A DNA stretch of 64,000 bases from Paguma larvata (Eukaryota; Chordata; Mammalia; Carnivora; Viverridae), in the NCBI GenBank assembly GCA_030068075.1, contig CM057839.1:20687167-20751166 (forward strand), written 5' to 3'. Shown in pieces: positions 1 to 11,248 of the stretch; the stretch's first letter is position 1; each line of letters starts with the position of its first letter. The translations under genes and the position numbers were made by a program. Below the pieces are notes generated by a model, which saw only the letters and a program-made list of their open reading frames with translations, did no database searches and had not been told where the DNA came from.

Positions 1-344
1 ATATGATTTTTAAAATTAGATCCGTACAAAAAATATTCTCAGAGAATGTCCTTCTGTGCATTCCTTTCACTCCACTCCAGTCGCTCCTATTCTGCCCACT
101 ATTTTGATCTGCATGGACATTAAGACAGGTAAAGCAACTCATAGACTGAGAAAGAACGTTGAGAATATATGTGATTGGAATTCTAAAGCATTTTTAGATA
201 TAAAAAAAGTCAGCAAACTTGTAGAAAAGTTGGTATTTATCTGAAGAAAAAATGTGAATATCCAATAACAGTAAAAAAGAGGCTCATAATCCCCATGACG
301 TTTAGATAAATCATATGTCTCATCTCGTTGGTTAAGTTTTAAGT
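1..344. other. Unclassified AT-rich flank
   Basis: I see no recognisable repeat or exon. A 62-codon open frame at 56-244 has no family resemblance that I can name and is within chance expectation for its size. Confidence 0.5.
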
Positions 345-470
345 GCAGGGAGTCTGACTGGCTCAGTCAGTACAGCATGTTACTCTTAATCTCAGGGTTG
401 TAAATTCGATCCCCATGTTGGGCAAAGAGATTACATAAAAAATAAAATCTTTACAAAATATATAATAAAT
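345..470 (+). mobile_element. Old short CAN-SINE (tRNA-derived)
   Basis: The sequence has a tRNA-like head (CTGGCTCAGTCAG near 357), a B-box-like GTAAATTCGATCCCC near 400-415 and the ending AAAATAAAATCTTTAC. This is the short carnivore SINE form without the long pyrimidine-rich body of the younger copies. Divergence is substantial and I see no clear target-site duplication (TSD). Confidence 0.7.
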
Positions 471-774
471 AAAAAATTTAAGTGAAATGTTGATTTTTTG
501 TGAGTATCCAGTATAATGAAAATGCACACAGTGTTTTGTTGTTGTTGTGTAAAGTTATATAGTCACTTTAGAAAACATCATCCATTTCCTATCATCTATT
601 CCAGCTGAAAATGTGCACCACCTATTAAACATAAATTCCATTCTTGTTAAAAATGCTAAACACAAAATTCAGAATAATGGTTACTTCTGAGGCTGGAGAT
701 AAGGAAGGAGGTAAATGACACTTTGAATTTAAGAGAAATGATCTGTTTCATAAACTGGTTAGTAGATACACTGT

Positions 775-809
775 GGCTTCCATAATTAAAGATGTTTTTC
801 TATATAGTA
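775..809 (+). repeat. Direct repeat copy A (35 bp)
   Basis: This segment matches 1895-1929 at 33 of 35 positions, at a constant offset of 1,120 bp. The differences are C/T at its sixth base and T/G near base 25. It lies just upstream of the MLT1-type LTR. The copies are too long and too similar to be the LTR's own 5-bp target duplication. Confidence 0.85.
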
Positions 810-824
810 ATAGCACTATCACTA

Positions 825-1660
825 ACTGTGGAAGGCGGAATGAATCACCAAAGATGCCCACACCCTAATCCCTGGGACCTGTCAATACGTTGTTACTCGA
901 TAAAAAGGGGTTTGCAGATAAAACTGAAGTTAAGGGCTTCAAAACAAGGAGATTATCCTGGATTATGTCAATGGGCCAAATCTAATCACAGAAGTTCCTA
1001 AAAGCAGAGGATTTTTTTCAGCTAGAGTTAAACAGATGTGGCAGGAAGATATTCAAAGTATGAGTAGGACCCATCCCTCCTGTTGCTGGAGAGAACCACA
1101 TGGAAAGCAGGACTCAGGCATCCTCTCGGAGCAAGGGGAGGTACTTTGCTGGCATCCTGCAGGAAAATGAAGGCCTCAGTCCTACATCTGCAAGGAGCTA
1201 AATCTAGACAGTCAACTTAATGAGATCAGCAGCAGAGTCATCCCCAGAGCCTCCAGAATGGAACACAGGTCTGCCAATACCATGATTCTGACCTTGTGAA
1301 AGTTTAAGCAAAGGACCCTTTGAGCTATGCTGTAATTATACTTTTTTTAAATGTATATTTATTTGAGAGAGAGAAAGAGAGAGAGAGAGTGTGTATGAGC
1401 ATGGGGGAGGGGCAGAGAGAGGAAGAGAGAGAATCTCAGGCAGGCTCTGTGATGTCAGCACAGAGCCCAATGCAGGGCTCAATCTCACGAATCTGTGAAA
1501 TCATGACTTGAGCCAGAATCAAGAGTCAGAGGCTTAGCCGACTGAGCCACCCAGGCGCCCACGTAATTACACTTCTGACCTATAGAACTACGAGATAATA
1601 TCTGACTGCTGATTTAAGCCACAAAATGCACAGTAATTAAGGCACCAATAAAAAACATAT
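825..1660 (+). mobile_element. MLT1-type ERVL-MaLR solo LTR, split by a SINE
   Basis: Recognisable MaLR LTR text includes CCCACACCCTAATCCCTGG near 859, GGAGATTATCCTGGATTATG near 950, an AATCTAATCACAGAAGT block near 980, AGAGCCTCCAGAATGGAAC near 1246, and then CTTCTGACCTATAGAACTAC and TTTAAGCCACAAAATG after the SINE. The LTR is interrupted at 1344-1562 by a younger SINE. The subfamily is not determined; the MaLR assignment comes from memory of the family's typical wording. Confidence 0.65.
1344..1562 (-). mobile_element. CAN-SINE (felid type) inside the MLT1 LTR
   Basis: On the minus strand this has the GGGCGCCTGGGTGGCTCAG-like head (1542-1560), a GA/CT-rich body and an A-rich tail. Flanking copies GTAATTATACTT (1332-1343) and GTAATTACACTT (1563-1574) differ at one base and form a 12-bp TSD. 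An open frame at 1320-1511 is only SINE antisense sequence. Confidence 0.92.
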
Positions 1661-1894
1661 AAACTATTTTTATGTTGCACACATATTTAAACAAATATTG
1701 TAATGCAGCCGCTCTGTTCTAAACACAGTTTACCAAAACCCAAAATGTATAAAACCTTAATTTTTCTTACATATTTTGTGTCAGCTCAAAAATTAGAATT
1801 ACAATTTTATTTTAAGAAATTTAAAAATAAGAATGCTAACTATTAATATTAGGGATAAGTCAAACATGTACTCAAAGGAAATTCATAGCCTAAT

Positions 1895-1929
1895 GGCTTT
1901 CATAATTAAAGATGTTTTGCTATATAGTA
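1895..1929 (+). repeat. Direct repeat copy B (35 bp)
   Basis: This is the partner of 775-809, with two mismatches. It lies about 235 bp beyond the visible 3' end of the MLT1-type LTR. Confidence 0.85.
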
Positions 1930-2179
1930 GTTAATAGAAGATTTCAAATTCACAAGGTTGATAAAACAATTTCACGTTCTTGTACACTTTATACTATTTT
2001 TGTGCTACTTATGCTTTTCTAATAAGAACAAAGTGATTGTAAGTGTAGAGCTTGTCAATCTGACTCAAATGTACTTTGACTCAAGCAAATGATAGTTATC
2101 CTTACTTTCTAAATTGATTAGTGATATTTTGTTTCTGTTTTGTAACTTTTCAGTGTATATATAATGAAGTACTTTATGG

Positions 2180-2400
2180 CAAGGTTTGGCAATCAATGGC
2201 TCATAAGAAAAATCTGGCTTACCATCTATTTATGTAACTTAAATTTTACTGAAACACAAAATTCCCTTTGTTTACTTATTGTCTACAGCCACTTTAACAC
2301 AATGAGGGACAGTTAAGTAGATGCAATGGATAATACATGGTCCATGAATCCTAGATTATTTACGATATTGCTCTTGACACCAAAGTTTGCCAAATCCTGA
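2180..2400 (+). mobile_element. hAT-type MITE (MER family), near full length
   Basis: Imperfect terminal inverted sequences, AAGGTTTGGCAATC at the left and CAAAGTTTGCCAAATCCTG at the right, bracket about 220 bp. The interior carries the TTTACTGAAACACAAA and TTGTCTACAGCCACTTT wording of a common mammalian hAT-Charlie-like MITE. A second, more decayed member is at 58215-58390. I have not assigned the exact subfamily. Confidence 0.6.
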
Positions 2401-2404
2401 TTAA

Positions 2405-4080
2405 AAAACAACAACAACATACAAATGACCTTTCCATGGTCGCTTCATGGTGTAAAGATCCATCAAAACCAAATTAATGATGACCAATTAGGAAAAAAAA
2501 AAATGCATAACCTTTCAAAACTTGAAAAAATACCTAATTATGAAATTTGTTCAGAATTTTTTAAAAAGCTCTTTTAATTGAAGAGAAAGTTTGTCAAAGA
2601 AAGCATAGGGAATAAAAGAATGTGGAAATTTATATAGAAACATATCCAAGTACCTATGAAGTATTCCATATAGGTCAATAGGCTCTAGAATTTCCTATCC
2701 ATATTTTTGTCTTTCCATTTCCTCTGTTTTTTTTTTTAATTAATGGTCCTTTGTTTCATTAGTAGCTCTTTCAATTTTATATGACTGCCTAGTTTTGCTC
2801 TGTAAATTCAAAATGTGAAAAAAATAAATTGAACAAATATATATCTTTATCTTTTAATGCATGAAAGGAAAAATAAGCTTTTAGCTTATCTTTATGCATA
2901 GAATTGCTAGAAGAAGAAATCATGAATTGATTTCTCTGGAGTAGAAAAAAGTGAAAGCTAAAATTGGACCATATTCTAAGAGAAGTATAATTAGATAAAG
3001 TTAATGTTCCAAGCAGGATCTATATGTTCTATTTCTAATTTCTAATCTTCACAGAGATTCTAAATCTTTACTGACTCCTGGAACAGATTTAATCATCACT
3101 CTCCTTGAATATGATTTGAAATGAATTATATAACATTTGAAGGAGGAAAGTCTCCAAGACTAATCAAAGCCTAAAACAAATAGCTCACAGTATAGAAATA
3201 AACAACAGTGACAATATAGTATGTACAATTAGAATTTTATTCGTAAACTTTTTCATGGGTCATCAGTATTTGGAGAGATATATTTAAATTAAAATAGTCA
3301 GGTATTATTATGCCCTTCTGAGTTTTTATCTCATCTCTGCTAAAAATGGATAAATATATAGAATGATTGATGGTTCTCTACTGAAAAGGGAAACTAAACT
3401 GTTACATGGTCTTTAAACATTTACCCCTGACATAGTTCCTAAACTTTCCATTGGATGAGGTCATGAGCATATATAACTGTGATTCTTGTTTGTGGTGTGA
3501 TCACAATAGTGATTTGAAGAATTTGTGATGAAGACAGAAGTGGTTTCATGAGAGAAAACAGAGATCAGAACGTTTTACTCTGGAAAGCTTGAAAGTTGAG
3601 TTTATTTTTTCCCCTTGTCCTTAAAGTTGTGACTTAGTGTTCTATACTTGCATGGAGTTAAGAACACTTCATGTTTAGGAAAAAACTATCCTTGCAAAGA
3701 ATTATTTAAAAGCGAGGAAGCTAAGAAGGAGAGGCCCAATAAGCATTTATCACTTATTCACTATACAGTAAACACTTACTAAGAAGCCGGGTACTGCCGT
3801 TTCTTGGGAAGGGTGATCTGGAACAATTTGTAGGGCACCAATTGCAACCTGTGATCTGAGTCACCTGAGGCACGTAAGGCAGAACGTTCTCAAAGCAGCT
3901 TGGCGATTCTAGGCTATAGGAAGTTAGCATCTACCCAAGCAGAAAATCTGGAAACAGTCGTGGTTGAGGATTTGTATTCATTGCTGAAGAAGTGTTATTA
4001 TAACTCCCTATAAAAAGATAGTTGAATTGGCAATTATGCATGTATGCCTGGAGTAACTGAACCAAATAAAGCGATGAAAT
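2405..4080. other. Unclassified AT-rich interval
   Basis: I recognise no repeat and no coding frame. Contents are poly-A and poly-T runs, for example a T run near 2730, and a slightly more GC-rich stretch at 3785-3965 that I cannot assign. Confidence 0.4.
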
Positions 4081-4084
4081 CTCT

Positions 4085-4160
4085 CTGATTCTAAATGTAA
4101 AATGGGGGAACCACTTTTTTAAGAGGGTATTATGAGGATTAAATTACAATGTTTAAATCT
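4085..4160 (+). repeat. MIR core fragment
   Basis: The order TGTAAAATGGGG, then TTATGAGGATTAAATTA matches the 3' half of the MIR SINE consensus in the sense direction. Confidence 0.6.
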
Positions 4161-5085
4161 CCAGCCTCTTGTATGCTCCTGTATCCTTCATTACTTTCTT
4201 AACCAGTCCTTTTCTTTGAGGTTTACATATTGCTACTCTTCCTTTGTGCTACTAGAATAGTATATCAGGAATGTAAATGTGATTACACCACAATCCATCT
4301 TAACACCTCAACAATGGCATATAAAAAAAACTTTAAGATGGTCCTGCCCACTCTCTAACTTTTATATTTTGCTTATAAAATACCAAATCGCCTGTGTTTC
4401 TAAGCAGACACTATATTTTGCACCAGTGTCTTTCCACTTACACCAGCGTCTTTATGTTCCTCATTCTCTGGCATATGTGCATGTGGGTGGGGGGGGGGTT
4501 CTGTCTCTAGTTATCAGTGATCCAGTTATTCCAATTCCTTAAGAGACCACAGTCCTCATGCCCTTAGTCAATGGTCCCTGATATAATGACCTAACACCAA
4601 TCACTCTTCACCTAAAACAAAAATAGCTAGATTATATGTTATTCTTCTGAAGTCCTAATCCATGCTTCACAGAATATATTTTAATATGTTTGGCTCTTCA
4701 TAGTGGTTGCAAAATCTTTGAGGGCAGGGAAGAATTTACCAGGCAGTAAATGAAGTTGAATTTTCACAGCTCCTCCATGAATAAATGCCTTCAAAGGGCT
4801 CTAGCAATGTGGTCACTTGGCTTTTTTTAATGGCTTTGTAGAATTTGTAAAATTAAGATGGCTCGTCTTCTTACTCTGTCTCCCCATCACACTTAGTGTG
4901 TAGCATAAGTGTGGATGCAGGTTTTATGAGAATACAAATATAGTGAAGGGGAATAAGAAGTACTTGTAACGTCATTTTCATTAGATATGTTTAAATTGTT
5001 ACAGACCTGTCTACTTGTAGTTAATTTATTGCTAGAACCCTCAGTTTAGAAATTGCTTTCAGTAATCAGGATGGAGAAGTTTCAG
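4161..5085. other. Unclassified interval
   Basis: No repeat family is recognisable. The 87-codon open frame at 4279-4542 ends in a poly-G-derived run and shows no domain or splice context that would support a gene. Confidence 0.4.
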
Positions 5086-5089
5086 ATAT

Positions 5090-5225
5090 ATTTATTCATG
5101 AACTTTATAATTTATTCAACTATCATTTAATTTATTCAACTATCAACTGACCTTTCATTGGTCAGGGACCGTGCTAGGAACCAGGAACATAATAATACAC
5201 AAGAGACATAACCCCACACTGGTGT
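5090..5225 (-). repeat. L2 LINE 3' end fragment with a 20-bp tandem duplication
   Basis: The text GGTCAGGGACCGTGCTAGG followed by AACATAATAATACACAAGAG matches the antisense 3' end of L2 (tissue-wide mammalian repeat). Two adjacent 20-bp units, starting at 5108 and 5128, repeat TAATTTATTCAACTATC. Confidence 0.6.
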
Positions 5226-5444
5226 TTCCGACTTCCTTTCTTTCTAACAATATCTTTTGTTCATTCGGCTCTACATTTGTGTACCTCTCTTCCTGTTCTT
5301 AGTCTAGCAGCACTGTGACGACTTCTAGCGTGCTAAGTCTAAGTGCAGATAATGTGTTCACTTTTTGAATGTCATGTATATCAGGAGGTGAAGGGAGTCT
5401 ATAGATGTGAAGAATAAAAGAACTTTCAAAAGACTGAATTTTAC

Positions 5445-5490
5445 ATTATCTCTATAGAAAATATTTCATTATCTCTATAGAAAATATTTC
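5445..5490 (+). repeat. Exact 23-bp tandem duplication
   Basis: Unit 5445-5467 is repeated without change at 5468-5490 (starts ATTATCTCTATAG, ends ATATTTC). Such an unchanged pair suggests a recent slip or short duplication. Confidence 0.9.
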
Positions 5491-5826
5491 AAGTTATTTT
5501 TATTAAAAAGAGGTGATCGAGGATTATTTGCCCAAATAATATATAGCGAGTGATATTATAGAGGTTTCAGGGGGTAAATAATAGAGCATACTGGTATTTT
5601 TTTCTGGATTTTGTGATATTTGTGGAAAATTCCAATTTTATTATCTTAGTGATTTATTGTGATTTCTCTTCATTCTAATACAGATGTGAATGCCCAATAT
5701 TATTTATGATGTGTATCCTTTATTTTATATAAGATTCAAGGCCCACAGAAAATCGACACCTAGATTACTGAGGGAATTCATCATTTATAGAGCATCTTGC
5801 ATACAGTTTCCATCTAGTGCTCTTTC

Positions 5827-6052
5827 TCTTTTTTAAAAATTTTTTTTAATGTTTATTTAATTTTGATACAGGGAGAGACAGAGCATGAGTGGGGGAGGGG
5901 CAGAGAGAGAGGGAGATACAGAATCTGAAGCAGGCTCCAGGCTCTGAGCTGTCAGCACAGAGCCCGATGCGGGGGCTCGAACTCACACACCGCGAGATCA
6001 TGACCTGAGCCGAAGTCGGCCGCTCAACCGACTGAGCCACCCAGGCGCCCCA
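5827..6052 (-). mobile_element. CAN-SINE (felid type)
   Basis: This is a full SINE in reverse: T-rich tail complement at 5827, GA-rich body, and head complement GAGCCACCCAGGCGCCCC at 6034-6051. The TSD is ATCTAGTGCTCTTTC (5812-5826) and ATCTAGTACTCTTTC (6053-6067), 14 of 15 matching. The open frame at 5846-6097 is SINE text that reads VAQSVERPTSAQ, as in other copies. Confidence 0.95.
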
Positions 6053-6067
6053 ATCTAGTACTCTTTC

Positions 6068-7410
6068 AAATGTGGATTTTTCACCCACATTTTGCAACCG
6101 AGTAAGAAATTAAAGTTCAGATATTTAAAGACATTTATCCCCTAGGGTCATTTGAGTCAGTTGAGGCTCTTCTCACTCCACCCCCTGTATTCTCCCCAGC
6201 ACAAAATGTTTCCCTATTTATACTATGAAAAAAGAGAGATGTATTTGCAGAATTTTGTAGAGCTGGGCTATTTATTTTTTCAAACACATTCTTACATAAT
6301 AATAAAAAATGTTTTTAGACATTATTGCCTCGACTTTCCAACATATTTCTGACAGTGCATAATGCATACTCTTTTATAGCATGTTTGATGACTAGTCTAA
6401 AGTAATGGATACGCTTAATTTTGACTAGAATCTTTGTCCTTAAAAAAAAAAATCTCCTACAGAATTCTTTCACGAGATAATCATATGCTCCTTGGGAAGC
6501 CTAAGAACAATGTACACCCAAAAAATTTTCAAGAGTTTGCCAGTATGCAATTAGAATTTACCCCCAAAACTGCAGTGAATCATTTTTATAATAATTTATG
6601 ACACTGTATCTTTGTATTTCTAAAGTAAGATTTTAATGCTTTTAACCACAGAGGGAGGGAGTAAGGATTAAGTCAGTGAACTGGAAAATCAGAAAGCTCA
6701 TTGTACATCCAATAGTATTTCCCGGGCAAGCCCTTTATGAGCAATTTGTTCTAGTAAAATCCAAAGTAAAATGACAGCAAACTTGTAGAAAATATTAAAC
6801 TATATTTAAATAATTCAGTAATTCAACAAGATTGAAAGAGAGTGGTAGTTTTTAGACTGGTATATGATAAAATAAGAGAAGTTTAAAATTATATATATTT
6901 TAAGTAGAGAGACTATGTATTTAAAATATGAAAATTGTAGCATAAAGGGCCTTGTTGATCACAAAAACACTAAAAAATGCAATTTGGTATAAAAAGTAAA
7001 TGCTAGAGTAAAAAATAATACAAAGTAATAATTTATCAACTGAGAAATAAGGTAAATTAACCCAAAGCATATTTTAGTATAAGAACTTACTGATAATTTT
7101 GAACATATATCAAAGTTTATTCCTCCAAATTCACTATGCCAAAATTAAAGAGCAATTATAATTTATGCTTTCTGGTGTTACAAATAATTGCCATAAACAC
7201 TAGCAAAAATGAACAGAACTCAAAATTTCAATTAAATTTTCCACGTTTGCCATGATAGATGAGACAACTGTGGTGCATGCTTAGTTTCCATCACACCACG
7301 TAAGCAGGGAAAATGAGATGGATTATTAACCCACGGTTAATATTTATGTAAAATGTATGATATTATTTGCAGTGCGCAGGTATTTCTTTGACAGAAAAAA
7401 ATAAAGTTTG
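6068..7410. other. Unclassified AT-rich interval
   Basis: Very AT-rich sequence with no repeat I can name and no plausible exon. The 66-codon frame at 6152-6352 has no support. Confidence 0.4.
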
Positions 7411-7416
7411 TCATAA

Positions 7417-7740
7417 CTAATATTTATCAGCTCCCTTTTGCATCTTGAACCACTTCTCTCCTGGCCTGTACTTACAGTGGACTAAGATACCTAACTGCTG
7501 TAGTGCAGAGGACTTTCCTCCCCGGAAAGGAGGCCTTTGTGGTCTTGCCTTTACTGGGTTAAGGTTACTGCATGCTCTATTCACAGTTATTGCCAGGCAA
7601 AAAGCATCAAGGGACCCTGTGGAGAACCTCTTAAGTTCAGGACATAGTTCCAGCTTTCCAAGGATACCAGGATCAGTAACTCCAGCCAGTGTGATCAATC
7701 TTCTATTTACCTTTAACCCAGTGGCAGGAAGAGACCACAT
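7417..7740 (-). pseudogene. ERVL pol remnant: dUTPase-like segment
   Basis: A 107-codon frame on the minus strand contains LITLAGVTDPG (about 7669-7698), which resembles the conserved glycine/aspartate motif of retroviral dUTPases, the enzymes that remove dUTP during reverse transcription. The rest of the domain is diverged and the frame ends in unrelated-looking sequence. The opposite-strand frame at 7445-7801 is a shadow. The call rests mainly on this motif and on its position downstream of the RT segment. Confidence 0.5.
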
Positions 7741-7799
7741 TGACCAGGTAGTGTTCCTCCCAAGGGAACCAGGGCCTCAGGCTTGGCAGAGCCTACATT

Positions 7800-9700
7800 A
7801 GTAGTGATGAGGAACACATATTCCACAAGTAGATGATTTGTGAAAAGGACACAGGAGGAGCCAATACTACCTTCTCTCCGTGGTCTAGTTCGAAGTCTTC
7901 TAGATTTGGAGGAAAGGAGGGTGTAGGATCACATATTGACTATAGGTATAGGGTATATGTTTCATCCTGAATAAAAGCTCCCTAACCTCACAGGGTGTTT
8001 CCCAAAGCTAAACATTTAGCTAAATCTTTAATAGACCACACCATCATCCCATATTTAAATGTGGCTTCCGCATCTGATGTGATATTTAACAAGGTCTCTT
8101 GCTGATGCATCAGGCATACTGTAAGTACTCACATTGTGGTGTTGGTGGAGGCAATGCAGCAGGGAAAACTCATTTTGATCTAGTGTATGTGTAAATTCCT
8201 GTAAACGCAAATTGCTAGACCTCTAGCTAAAAGATTTGTTGCATCCTTCTACCAAGGTGCTAGCAGGTCTTGTTGAGGGATTGTGTAATATCTATGGCTT
8301 AGTGCTAGTCTCTGCTCCTGGCAGATTAGACATCCAACAATCACAATAGACTGAAAAGAGGGAGGTCTTACTGCCCATGCATGTCCTCTCTCTTGCTAGT
8401 ACTGTCATTCCATTTTGCAATCTTTTAATTAAACACTGGGGTGTTAGAAGAGAAAGGCCAGATGACATTGAGAGAATGATCTTTTCTGTCCATTCTTTAT
8501 TGAATGCCTTCTTTGCAATTTGTTGATGTTCTTTGATGGGTAATAATGTGAAAAAACAAAATTTGTATGCTTTGTACTCACTCCTATAAGCAAATTCACA
8601 TGCTTCTTTTCCAGGTTGGTTTCTTTTCGATATGCTCAATTGTTTCTAGCTCCTCTTCAAGTAGTTAAATCTTTAGCTATTGACTAGAAATGTGCATATG
8701 CATTTGAAGTCAACTCTCCTCATGTATTAAGTGGATGACTGGGTCCACTCCTCTCCCATCTTCCCATAGAAGGATATGCCTTCATCATCGTCACTTGTAG
8801 AGGCACCTCTGAGTGGGTATCAATAGTTCGTGTCAGCTTGCAATGACATATATTTTGCTACATTTGTGAACCGGGGAAGATTATTTCTTCCTCCATAAGA
8901 AAATCATAAGGAATATTTACAGAGACTGGTTATATGTTGATGGAGAGATGTAAAAGAAATGTATGTGACATGAAGGAGTCTAAATAGATACCTGTACTTG
9001 TAAATTTTGCCTTCTGAACATTTTTAGGACTTCTCTTGAGTGTGCCATTTCCATTATATGCTGTTTACTGAGTTGGGTCAGAGTCTAAATGGATCATTTC
9101 AATTTCATGATGTTTTATTGTGACGGTGCCCTCTCAACACTTATTATCTCGTATATCTGAAAACACCCAGTTCACAGTGGGCAGCTGTGATTGCACAATC
9201 ACTGGATGTCTCACGGTCAGGTGCTCTTTGTCAGTTAGTTTCCAATAGCATACTAGGAGCTGATTTTCAGACAAAGGATAGTTCTCTGTCACGAAATGCA
9301 CAGTTTGTTTCAGAAGAGTAAAAGTCTAATCTTAAAATCACGTTTTGAATCTTTCCAGAGATTTCACATAGCATCCATTCTCACCATGGATGTCTCCACC
9401 ACCAGTAAACACGCTGAGTGACATGTTTTCAGAGTCCTCTATTGTTCTAGACCCTACTCTCAACTGACAAACTTGTACATCATCTCATAAATAAAACATG
9501 ATTCTAAAGTGTGGCATATATTGTCTTAAAATTCCAAATGGATATACTACTGAGTACTATATCACCTACTCGATGTGGAGAACAAAGAAGGGTATGAGAA
9601 GAATGGAAAATGCAATAGCTTGATTATTACTTTAGGGGAGAGATCCTGGAAATTCCCAAATCATTGGACCTAAATGTTTCATGGGAATAGTAGACCTTTG
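7800..9700 (-). pseudogene. ERVL pol remnant: probable RNase H / integrase region
   Basis: This lies between the RT and dUTPase segments, where RNase H and integrase are expected. The longest minus-strand frame, 115 codons at 8292-8639, contains a lysine-rich stretch (EHQQIAKKAFNKEW) but no integrase HHCC or DDE motif that I can see. Assignment is by position only. Stops break every frame. Confidence 0.4.
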
Positions 9701-9749
9701 AATTTTTTATGAACTTTTTTTGTTGGCGAATTTGGGTATTAGAGCTTAC

Positions 9750-10260
9750 TGAAAGTGCATTAAAAGTGTGTGCCAGGTTCCATTAGCAAAATGCCATCAA
9801 TATAGCAGAGACTACTAAGTTCAGATAATTTAGTTTCCTGTGGTATATACAGTAACTGAAATGTGGAAAGCTCTAGGGTAAAATAATGAATATGAACTCC
9901 ATTTGACCCTTCTTACTGAGGGAAATGAAAGACAACAATTGCCAGTTTAGTATCTTATAACATGTTTAACATTATTACCAACAAAAATACCACTTATGGC
10001 CTAGCAACCATGAGTAGGGTTATGACTTCTTTGTTTAACTTATACCTATCTGTTGCTGATTTCTTTTAGGAACATATAGGAGAGTTGAATGGGGAAATGG
10101 TAGGCACCAACACCCTTGAATCCTTTAAATCTTTCATGGGGGCCCATATTTCTGAATTCATCCTGCAATGTGGTACTGCTTATCACTTCTGATTTACTTT
10201 TTGGCCAGATTGGGGATCAGGTTTTAGAGACAGGTTTCCTACCATGGTAGTTCTTATTCC
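9750..10260 (-). pseudogene. ERVL pol remnant: reverse transcriptase
   Basis: On the minus strand, 10072-10150 reads MKDLKDSRVLVPTISPFNSP, which corresponds to the N-terminal finger region of retroviral RT. Further on, 9793-9804 encodes YIDG at the place of the catalytic Y-x-D-D motif, so the second catalytic aspartate is lost. The stretch between is shortened and frameshifted. The enzyme would be non-functional. Confidence 0.7.
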
Positions 10261-10291
10261 ACATTCAGGAAACAAAGGGAGTTCTGTTTGC

Positions 10292-10294
<3 letters not shown>

Positions 10295-10344
<50 letters not shown>
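10295..10344. repeat. (TA)n microsatellite
   Basis: An uninterrupted run of about 25 TA units. It lies within the ERVL remnant, just upstream (in ERV sense) of the RT segment. Confidence 0.98.
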
Positions 10345-10347
<3 letters not shown>

Positions 10348-10499
10348 CAATCACACACTCTAGAACTAAAGAAATGACTATAGTGTGGATCCACAAGTCC
10401 ATTAGCCTCAGGCAAGGCAAACCTGCAGGAGGAATTCACAACACAGAAACACCGAGAGACAGGGAAATACATAGATAAATATTTATCTTGCCAATAATC

Positions 10500-10710
10500 C
10501 CTTTTTTAAAAAAAAATTATTTTGAAAGAGAGAGAGAAAGGCAGCAGGAGAGGGGCAAAGAGAGAGGGAGAGAAAGAATCCCAAGCAGGCTCTACATCTT
10601 CAGTTCAGAGCCTGAGGCAAGGCTCGATCCCATGAACCATGAGATCATGACCTGAGATAAAATCAAGAGCCAGACACTTAATTGACTCCACCACCCAGGT
10701 GACCCAAAAA
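10500..10710 (-). mobile_element. CAN-SINE (older copy)
   Basis: Reverse SINE with T/A-rich end at 10503, GA-rich body and head complement CCACCACCCAGGTGACCC near 10690-10706. It is more diverged than neighbouring copies and I see no clean TSD. It abuts the L1 fragment that follows. Confidence 0.85.
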
Positions 10711-10725
10711 AAGCCCTCTTCTTTA

Positions 10726-10854
10726 TTTTTATTTTTTTCTTCATTTTTTTAAATTTAAATTCCAGTTGGTTAAGATACAGTATAATATTACTTTCAGGTA
10801 TAGAATTTAGTAATTCATCACTTATATACAACACCCAGTGCTCATAACTACAGA
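10726..10854 (-). mobile_element. Severely 5'-truncated L1 (129 bp of 3' end)
   Basis: Antisense L1 3'UTR wording: CAGTTGGTTAAGATACAG, then ATACAACACCCAGTGCTCAT. The poly-A tail appears as the T-rich start at 10726. The flanks CCCTCTTCTTTA at 10714-10725 and 10855-10866 are identical and form a 12-bp TSD, so both ends of the insertion are defined. Confidence 0.88.
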
Positions 10855-11248
10855 CCCTCTTCTTTACTGAGGGACCATGATATCGTTTGGATCCCCTGGT
10901 ACTTCAAGTCCTTGTATTCAATAGCATTCACTAGATTTTACAATTCTCCTTCCTTCAATGTAAGATCCCAGTTAAGGCCTACATGCAGTTTAGGAAAAGA
11001 CTTCATATAATTGAGGTGATACTGTAGAGAGCTTCCTTAAAAGGATAAAATATCCTCTTTAGTCTATGAATTGTCTTAGATCTAGAAACTAGGCAAGGGA
11101 CCAGAATTTTCCATTGCAGGATCTGACATCTTTTGTTTCTGCTTGTCACCTCTTACTATTTTTAGGAAAATAAATCCAATCACAGTAAAATATAATCATA
11201 AAGTACCATAAGTTAAACTATAGTTATATAGTTCTATAGAACTCATCT

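Noticed and set aside
4486..4499. Poly-G run as a possible G-quadruplex
   Set aside because: A single run without three further G tracts nearby does not make a convincing intramolecular quadruplex.
5846..6097. Open frame reading AWVAQSVERPTSAQVMISRC, with similar frames at 12125, 25435, 27791, 30572, 39744 and 43597
   Set aside because: All lie within CAN-SINE copies. The recurring peptide is translated SINE sequence, not a protein family.
7445..7801. 118-codon plus-strand frame, among the longest outside L1
   Set aside because: It is the opposite strand of the ERVL dUTPase-like segment, which explains it better.
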